From the NCBI GenBank assembly GCA_947364965.1, contig CANAUU010000033.1, forward strand, positions 1-9,413: a DNA stretch of 9,413 bases. The letters are read 5' to 3'. Below, one piece after another: positions 1 to 4,138 of this stretch (its first letter is position 1; each line of letters starts with the position of its first letter). A program made the position numbers and the translations under genes. The notes under the pieces were generated by a model. It was not told where the DNA came from, did not search any database, and saw only the letters and a list, made by a program, of their open reading frames with translations. The stretch is from an uncultured Candidatus Saccharibacteria bacterium. GTDB taxonomy: Bacteria; Patescibacteriota; Saccharimonadia; Saccharimonadales; Saccharimonadaceae.

Positions 1-144
1 ATTGATTGAAGCTTGTAGCGGAGATTGAGTTCGACTGAGACGGCTGCGTCTAGGCTCTTTGGGTTTGGTGTTGTTATGGAGGGGCTTGAAGTGGTGAGGT
101 GGTTGAGAGGAAAGGGATTGAGGTGGATTTGGGGAAAATAGGGG

Positions 145-173
145 TTGTAGGGAAAAAGAATCTGTGATATAAT
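145..173 (+). promoter_or_regulatory. rpsO promoter with extended -10
   Basis: A perfect TATAAT box lies at 168-173, preceded by the TGn extension (TG at 165-166). A half-matching -35, TTGTAG at 145-150, sits exactly 17 bp upstream. The expected transcription start, about 7 nt past the box, falls near 180, while the rpsO ATG is at 183, so the leader would be only 2-4 nt. The GGGAAG at 175-180 is too close to the ATG to act as a normal ribosome binding site. Positions 1-144 upstream show no supportable gene. Confidence 0.75.
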
Positions 174-182
174 CGGGAAGAT

Positions 183-449
183 ATGATTACTAGAGAGAAA
201 AAAGCCGAGGCGATGGCGAAGCTCGCCCGCAGCAAGGATGATGTGGGTTCTCCTGAGGTGCAGGTGTCGATTTTGACGGAGCGGATCAAAGAAGTGACCG
301 AGCACGTCAAGAACAACAAGCACGATTTCATGGCGAAGCGCGGGTTGATGCAGATGGTTGGGCAACGCAAGAAGTTGCTGAAATATCTCGAGAAAACTGA
401 TTTCGAGACTTATAAAAAGACCATTGCGAAACTCGGTTTGCGCAAATAG
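183..449 (+). CDS. rpsO: 30S ribosomal protein S15
   Basis: This encodes S15, a primary binder of the 16S rRNA central domain that helps form the platform of the 30S subunit and contacts the 50S subunit in an intersubunit bridge. The 88-residue product matches the family's usual length of about 89. It carries the expected helical layout: an N-terminal helix rich in Lys and Ala, the DVGSPEVQV segment (residues 20-28), the ERIKEVTEHVKNNKHDF stretch (33-49), and the C-terminal basic helices with GQRKKLLKYL (60-69). The ATG at 183 is chosen because it gives the conserved N-terminus and lies just after the promoter. The gene is followed by a terminator, so it appears monocistronic rather than fused to pnp as in many bacteria. 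Its codon use keeps more C-ending codons than the large + strand genes nearby, as expected for a highly expressed gene. Confidence 0.97.
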   Translation: MITREKKAEAMAKLARSKDDVGSPEVQVSILTERIKEVTEHVKNNKHDFMAKRGLMQMVGQRKKLLKYLEKTDFETYKKTIAKLGLRK

Positions 450-495
450 TTTATCGTTGCGAGTTAGCGGATTTTGGTTTGCGGCTTGTGATAGC

Positions 496-527
496 AAAAG
501 GCTCCCTCTTACGGATGGGAGTTTTTT
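496..527 (+). terminator. Intrinsic terminator after rpsO
   Basis: The stem CTCCC (502-506) pairs with GGGAG (517-521) around a 10-nt loop and is followed directly by six T residues (522-527). The A-rich 5' flank (496-499) can pair with this T tract to lengthen the stem, as in terminators that can serve both directions. It begins 47 nt after the rpsO stop and lies upstream of the next promoter, so it should separate rpsO from the following gene. Confidence 0.85.
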
Positions 528-550
528 GGTGGGAGTTGAGTGGCGTGGTG

Positions 551-556
551 TATAAT
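551..556 (+). promoter_or_regulatory. -10 box of the 740-residue gene, leaderless start
   Basis: A perfect TATAAT at 551-556 lies 6 nt before the ATG at 563. The usual start of transcription, 6-8 nt past the box, falls at 562-564, on the start codon itself. No Shine-Dalgarno sequence is present between the box and the ATG. The -35 is weak: TTGGTG at 526-531 with a 19-bp spacer is the best I can find, and it overlaps the end of the preceding terminator. Confidence 0.65.
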
Positions 557-562
557 TAAAGC

Positions 563-2785
563 ATGAACGAGATGCTAGAAGGACAATCCGAAGATTTAGA
601 CCAGCAAGAAGTGACGGGTTGGGAGGAATTGACGGAGGAGAATAAGATTCCGGGCGTGACGTGGGACGAGCTGGCAGACGTGGAGATGGCTGAGGCAACC
701 AGCGGGGGTGGATTTGACGTAGGTAAGCGTGAGCTTGGCGCGGGTGAGGATGTTGGCGCGGGCGAAAGTAGCGGTATGAGTGAGAATGCTAATGTAGGTG
801 AGGATGTTGGCGCGGGAGGTATATCGGAGAAGGTGGAATTGGACTCTGCGGCTGGTCTTGAAACGGCGGATATTCAGCGGAAGGTAGAGCAACTTCGGGG
901 GTGGATTGATTTGGAATCAATAGCGGAGGAACAGGATTCGGAAGGATTGGCGGCGGCGCTTCAGGAAAGTGCAGAGCGGCGCGAGCGAGTGGATGAGAAT
1001 AAGGTGATGCTAGCGGAGAAAGATGGAAGGTATGCCGAGATTCAAGACAGGTATGACAGAATACCTGAGGAGGTTTATGGCGCAAAGCGAGCTTTGGAAC
1101 AGTATGACTACGAGCAGAGGCGGGGGATTTTTAGTGGAGTGAAGAAAGCCTTAGGCTTGGGTGTGAAGAAACGATCGGCGTTGATGCAGGAGATTGAAGA
1201 TTTAGAGGCGGAGCGGGCACAACTTTGGCGAGAGCGGAGCGATATTGAAGAGAGCAGACGGGAGTTGGAGACGGTGTTGGCGGATACTGATGTGGATGGG
1301 CTGAAGCGAGAGTTCTTGGAGAAGTTTGAGACGCCTTTGTCGCCGGAGGAAAAGAAGGAGGGGTTGGACTTTGAAGCGCTAGGGCAACTTTCGACAGAAG
1401 AGTATTTGAGATTATGGCGGAGGTTGAATCCGTTTTATGTGACGCACGTGACGCGACAGGGGGTGCGTGATCATAATGCAATGATTTATCACTCGGCGGG
1501 GATGGGTGAGTTTCATGATGGGATGGTTGGGGTGCTGGCGGATGATAAGGTGTTGAGGACGCCGGCGGAGGTGCGATTGGTGCTAGGAAGGGAGCTAACG
1601 GAGCAGAATGTTGGGAAGGCGCTAGATAAGATGCTCTTCCAAGATGAGGTGGATATTGAAGGGCGGCGGGCGCAAGGGGCGAGCGACCAAGTGATTTTGG
1701 ATGAGCTAGTGGAGGGGTTGCCGGTAAATACGACGATTGCGGCGGCTGAACCGTGGGCGGATAAGCGGGCGGTGCACTTTGCACAGTTGATGGCTTTGGA
1801 TGAATATTATGGCGGAGAGAGTGGCAATGAAGCGCTGTTTGTGTTCCCAACGGATGTGATTGCTTCGCAATGTCGCTTCGGTGGGCATATGAAAAATAAT
1901 TTGATAACGGCGGAGACGGGAGCAGAGCAGAAGTGGAATGATATGTTTGTGTGGCCGCAAGAGAAGGATATTTCGATTGATGCGGGATTGACGTTTTTGC
2001 CAAAGTCGATGATGGTGGATCCAGAAACGGGCTCAAAATATCAGACGACAGTGATCGAACGGGATGGGCGCGAGGTAAGAGTGCCAGAGGTGGATGAGGA
2101 AGCGATACAGAAGTTTTCGGAGTGGATAAAGACTTTGAAGGAAGAAGATGAGGCGGTGCAGGCTTTCACGGCTTATGGCGGGAAGCGTAATGTTAATTTG
2201 TTGCGAGAGAGTGCGTTGGAAGCCGGGGTGTCTGAGCGGATTTTGGATGATTTGACTGGCCTGGGGGAGGATTTTCCATATCGATTATTGGAGTTTTTGA
2301 GGGGTGGGGATTTGAGCAATATGATGTGGACGATCCCGGAGGAGGAATTGGCGGCGATGACGCCAGGGCAGCGACGAGAGCGTTCGATTAGGGATTATTT
2401 AGAGGACCGATCGTCGACTTGGAAGTTGGCGGAGAATCCGGTGCCGGCGGAGGAATACTGGGAGGGGTATTTTCAGCGACATCCAGAACAGAAACCGGCG
2501 CATATCATATATTATGATGGTAGTCCAAGTCGAGCAGTGCGGAAGACGCTGGAGGAAGCGGGGATTTTGAGTGAGCTACCAGTTCGGTATGACTATGGCA
2601 GAACGACGCAACAAGAAATTACTGGGAAAGGTGATAGCCACGAGAGGGATGGGGACTGGCTGGGGTTTGAGGAGAATCATGTGGTGGATGAGCGTGAAGA
2701 TGAGATTTTGCAGGGTGAACATCGACGGTTTAATGAAATGGCACGGAAGATTATTGCGGAGCATTATGGTCTGGCGGCGGAATAG
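563..2785 (+). CDS. Uncharacterised acidic coiled-coil protein, 740 residues
   Basis: I do not recognise this protein. No signal peptide or membrane segment is visible, so it is probably cytoplasmic. Residues 1-100 are acidic and disordered-looking, with a Gly/Ala/Glu/Val repeat at about 59-86. Residues about 103-255 are charged and heptad-like (runs of Glu, Arg, Lys with spaced Leu), typical of coiled coil, broken near 188-204 by a Gly/Lys-rich turn. Residues about 280-500 look like a folded domain, with FYVTHVTRQGVRDHN (291-305), GEFHDGMVGVL (315-325) and FVFPTDVIASQCRFGGH (426-442). The last 230 residues are again charged and mostly helical. The ATG at 563 is supported by the -10 box 6 nt upstream and by the lack of any alternative with a ribosome binding site. 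Codons are strongly G-ending, like pnp and ftsK, so recent transfer is not indicated. It is monocistronic, between terminators. Function is open; a structural or effector-like role would be guesswork. Confidence 0.85.
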   Translation: MNEMLEGQSEDLDQQEVTGWEELTEENKIPGVTWDELADVEMAEATSGGGFDVGKRELGAGEDVGAGESSGMSENANVGEDVGAGGISEKVELDSAAGLETADIQRKVEQLRGWIDLESIAEEQDSEGLAAALQESAERRERVDENKVMLAEKDGRYAEIQDRYDRIPEEVYGAKRALEQYDYEQRRGIFSGVKKALGLGVKKRSALMQEIEDLEAERAQLWRERSDIEESRRELETVLADTDVDGLKREFLEKFETPLSPEEKKEGLDFEALGQLSTEEYLRLWRRLNPFYVTHVTRQGVRDHNAMIYHSAGMGEFHDGMVGVLADDKVLRTPAEVRLVLGRELTEQNVGKALDKMLFQDEVDIEGRRAQGASDQVILDELVEGLPVNTTIAAAEPWADKRAVHFAQLMALDEYYGGESGNEALFVFPTDVIASQCRFGGHMKNNLITAETGAEQKWNDMFVWPQEKDISIDAGLTFLPKSMMVDPETGSKYQTTVIERDGREVRVPEVDEEAIQKFSEWIKTLKEEDEAVQAFTAYGGKRNVNLLRESALEAGVSERILDDLTGLGEDFPYRLLEFLRGGDLSNMMWTIPEEELAAMTPGQRRERSIRDYLEDRSSTWKLAENPVPAEEYWEGYFQRHPEQKPAHIIYYDGSPSRAVRKTLEEAGILSELPVRYDYGRTTQQEITGKGDSHERDGDWLGFEENHVVDEREDEILQGEHRRFNEMARKIIAEHYGLAAE
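735..816 (+). repeat. Short direct repeats within the N-terminus of the 740-residue gene
   Basis: The 10-mer TTGGCGCGGG occurs three times, at 735-744, 753-762 and 807-816, with start-to-start distances of 18 and 54 bp. The second and third copies sit inside an exact 20-bp repeat (743-762 and 797-816). All distances are multiples of 18 bp, so the protein repeats in a six-residue period (GAGEDV, GAGESS, then GEDVGAG again). This looks like in-frame tandem expansion with the middle units since diverged. Confidence 0.8.
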
Positions 2786-2838
2786 AGGTTTGCTGGGCAA
2801 GTAGCTACGGATAGGACTTGGTATATAGATGGGGCTTG

Positions 2839-2865
2839 AGCATCGAAGGGCGGGGCTTCGGTGTT
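2839..2865 (+). terminator. Probable terminator of the 740-residue gene
   Basis: AGCATCGAAG (2839-2848) pairs with CTTCGGTGTT (2856-2865) to give a 10-bp stem, including two G-T pairs, around a 7-nt G-rich loop. It begins 53 nt after the stop codon. The downstream sequence is only moderately T-rich (GGATTGAGTTTTG), so termination strength is uncertain, but position and orientation fit the + strand gene. Confidence 0.5.
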
Positions 2866-2910
2866 GGATTGAGTTTTGAGACAGGAAAGGGAAATAAGGC
2901 AAGAAAGGGA

Positions 2911-2941
2911 AAACCGCCCTTCTCGGCGAGAAGAGCGGTTT
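2911..2941 (-). terminator. Hairpin terminator for the - strand 225-residue gene
   Basis: AAACCGC (2911-2917) pairs with GCGGTTT (2935-2941). One C-A mismatch follows, then six more pairs (2919-2924 with 2928-2933) close a 3-nt loop. Read on the - strand, the stem ends in TTT and runs into TCCCTTTCTT, a reasonable T-rich tail. On the + strand the hairpin is followed by GGGCAAGG, which is unsuitable. It lies 32 nt past the - strand gene's stop. Confidence 0.65.
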
Positions 2942-2973
2942 GGGCAAGGTGCGAGGGGAGAAATGACAAGAGG

Positions 2974-3651
2974 TTAGCTTAAATCGTGTTCTGGGGGGGT
3001 AGCAATTTTAGAGGGGTTGACGGTATCGTCGGCCTTGTCGGCAGCGCCAGGCATATCGGAGGCGGGTTCGATGATGACAGTCTTGCCTTCGATGAGACAG
3101 CTGGCAGCTTCGTTCTTGATGAGACGTTTGGCCTCGGCGACATACTCGTCGATGAAGTTGGCGACAACTGCGGCAATTTCATCGGGCGTCATTTCGCGGC
3201 GCGATGAGCCGTCGTAGTTAGCCCAGAAGGGGTTGAGCGCCGTGCTCAAGACGAAGCGAATGCTTAGATCGAAGTTGGTCGGGTCTTGCGCCAGGGTATA
3301 GACGAAGCTCAGGCGGCAGTAGTCGTTTTCGAACGGCTTCTTGCTGCTGCGTTTAGCTGCGCGAGCCTGCCGGCTGCCGCGATCACCATGAAGCATGAGA
3401 TGCTTGTAGTCGTGGACGAGTTCCACGAGCGGGTGACGGGCAATTTCGTCGGTGGTCATTTTCCGGGTGAAGCCCTGAATGAGAACTTTCTCATACTTAT
3501 GGCAAGGAAAATCACCCTTAGCGGCGAGGACGTGGTCGATGCTGTCTTCGCTGGCAAGGACGGGGTGGATGGTGAGCCCGCGGAGGCTGCTCGGAGCGCT
3601 CTGGGCGTTGGCGGTTGTGTGGCTTTCGGTCGTCAAGTGAGTTTCGGGCAT
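2974..3651 (-). CDS. Uncharacterised 225-residue soluble protein
   Basis: I do not recognise this product. It has no signal peptide or membrane segment. The first 25 residues and the last 30 are polar and Ser/Thr/Ala/Pro/Asp-rich, so probably flexible. The middle (about 38-180) looks folded, with a basic patch at 91-106 and conserved-looking aromatic segments at 107-147. Two segments resemble each other: RKMTTDEIA at 63-71 and REMTPDEIA at 152-160, each followed about 10 residues later by a D(E)Y, which hints at an internal duplication or two similar helix starts. The ATG at 3651 is favoured by AAGGAG 11 nt upstream on the - strand and by a strong promoter further up. Codons end mainly in C, the opposite of the + strand genes, mirroring the strand skew. 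It is transcribed divergently from pnp and converges on the 740-residue gene. Confidence 0.85.
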   Translation of the reverse strand: MPETHLTTESHTTANAQSAPSSLRGLTIHPVLASEDSIDHVLAAKGDFPCHKYEKVLIQGFTRKMTTDEIARHPLVELVHDYKHLMLHGDRGSRQARAAKRSSKKPFENDYCRLSFVYTLAQDPTNFDLSIRFVLSTALNPFWANYDGSSRREMTPDEIAAVVANFIDEYVAEAKRLIKNEAASCLIEGKTVIIEPASDMPGAADKADDTVNPSKIATPPEHDLS

Positions 3652-3662
3652 AATTTGGTTCT

Positions 3663-3668
3663 CTCCTT
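3663..3668 (-). promoter_or_regulatory. Ribosome binding site of the - strand gene
   Basis: AAGGAG reads 3668 to 3663 on the - strand, with an 11-nt spacer to the ATG at 3651. The spacing is somewhat long, but it is the clearest Shine-Dalgarno match in the window and supports this start. The contrast with the leaderless starts of the + strand genes is notable. Confidence 0.75.
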
Positions 3669-3687
3669 TGCAAATTTGGATGTGCTA

Positions 3688-3787
3688 ACGGGGGTTGGAT
3701 TTCTGCGTGGCGACGGTTTGTGCTTTTTGGCTGGTTAGGCTTCTAGGCACAGAGTATACTTATTCGGTCGCCAAAAACAGACCCCGT
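3688..3787 (-). promoter_or_regulatory. Candidate structured 5' leader RNA
   Basis: The roughly 136-nt leader between the - strand promoter and the AAGGAG site can form three nested helices. P1 joins the extreme 5' end (3781-3787) to 3688-3695 with one bulged G. P2 joins 3767-3773 to 3708-3714 (seven perfect pairs, TGGCGAC with GTCGCCA). P3 joins 3747-3751 to 3719-3723 (TGTGC with GCACA). A competing helix pairs 3771-3777 (TTTTTGG) with 3724-3730 (CCAAAAA) and would exclude P2. Helix P1 begins at the predicted transcription start and ends about 20 nt before the ribosome binding site. I do not recognise a known riboswitch class, and such pairings can arise by chance. Confidence 0.4.
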
Positions 3788-3793
3788 GATTCT

Positions 3794-3822
3794 ATTATAG
3801 CACACTTTTGCGAAAAAAGCAA
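3794..3822 (-). promoter_or_regulatory. Promoter of the - strand 225-residue gene
   Basis: On the - strand TATAAT reads 3799 to 3794 with a TGC extension just upstream. A TTGCTT -35 (3822 to 3817) is placed exactly 17 bp away. Transcription should start near 3787, giving a leader of about 136 nt. A second, weaker TATACT at 3758-3753 has no convincing -35. Confidence 0.75.
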
Positions 3823-3870
3823 TAGGATTTTAGGTGAATGGGACTTGGGCCGGGTTTTCGGAGAAATCTG

Positions 3871-3879
3871 TGATATAAT
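3871..3879 (+). promoter_or_regulatory. pnp operon promoter with extended -10
   Basis: TGATATAAT forms a perfect extended -10 at 3871-3879. The 13 bases TCTGTGATATAAT (3867-3879) are identical to those in front of rpsO (161-173). No good -35 is found at 16-18 bp, which is common for extended -10 promoters. Transcription would start near 3886, about 250 nt before pnp. It is the only strong promoter I see for pnp, ftsK and the membrane protein. Confidence 0.7.
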
Positions 3880-3916
3880 AGGGGTAGATGAGGTCGGATT
3901 TTAGGATGTGGCTTCA

Positions 3917-3987
3917 GGGGGGGGAGGGGAGAAAGTGGGGATGGGCTGGGGTGAAGGGATTGGATTATGGGATCGGGGGATCGGGGG
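3917..3987 (+). promoter_or_regulatory. G-quadruplex-prone tract in the pnp leader
   Basis: Nine runs of three or more G lie within 71 nt: 3917-3924, 3926-3929, 3937-3940, 3943-3945, 3948-3951, 3956-3958, 3969-3971, 3975-3979 and 3983-3987. The first six satisfy the standard quadruplex rule (four G runs with loops of 1-7 nt) several times over. The tract is on the sense strand and downstream of the promoter, so it would be in the mRNA. The whole strand is G-rich, so background composition may contribute. Confidence 0.5.
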
Positions 3988-4126
3988 AGAAAATTAAGTT
4001 TTAATGTTTGGGAAGACGACAGATATGGCCTTTCGTGAGGGTCGGGTTTCACGGCGCGATATTGGTCTGGATGGAGCGATACTGGGGTTTTAGTTGGTCA
4101 GGAAGGGTGATATCTGATGTTTTCCC

Positions 4127-4134
4127 GAGAAAGG
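4127..4134 (+). promoter_or_regulatory. Ribosome binding site of pnp
   Basis: GAGAAAGG ends 4 nt before the ATG at 4139. It is a moderate, closely spaced Shine-Dalgarno match that supports this start, and the encoded N-terminus aligns with the family. Confidence 0.6.
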
Positions 4135-4138
4135 TTTT

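Noticed and set aside
20..45. GAGTTCGACTGAGA resembling a tRNA T-loop
   Set aside because: No flanking stem, anticodon arm or acceptor end could be fitted.
38..51. Small hairpin AGACG/CGTCT that might end an upstream gene
   Set aside because: Only five pairs with a weak T tract, and the upstream gene is not in the window.
1131..2036. A 301-codon open frame on the - strand within the 740-residue gene
   Set aside because: The product is Pro/Ser/His-rich with no domain features, has no promoter or ribosome binding site, and is antisense to a coding frame. Long antisense frames are expected in G-biased coding DNA.
3286..3738. A 150-codon + strand open frame across the - strand gene
   Set aside because: It is opposite the better-supported - strand gene, which has a promoter, ribosome binding site and terminator. 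The + frame has none of these.
3753..3758. Second - strand -10 (TATACT) downstream of the main one
   Set aside because: No acceptable -35 or TGn extension, and it lies within the candidate structured leader.
4034..4053. CGTGA/TCACG hairpin in the pnp leader
   Set aside because: Five Watson-Crick pairs with a 10-nt loop are too weak to annotate as a separate element.
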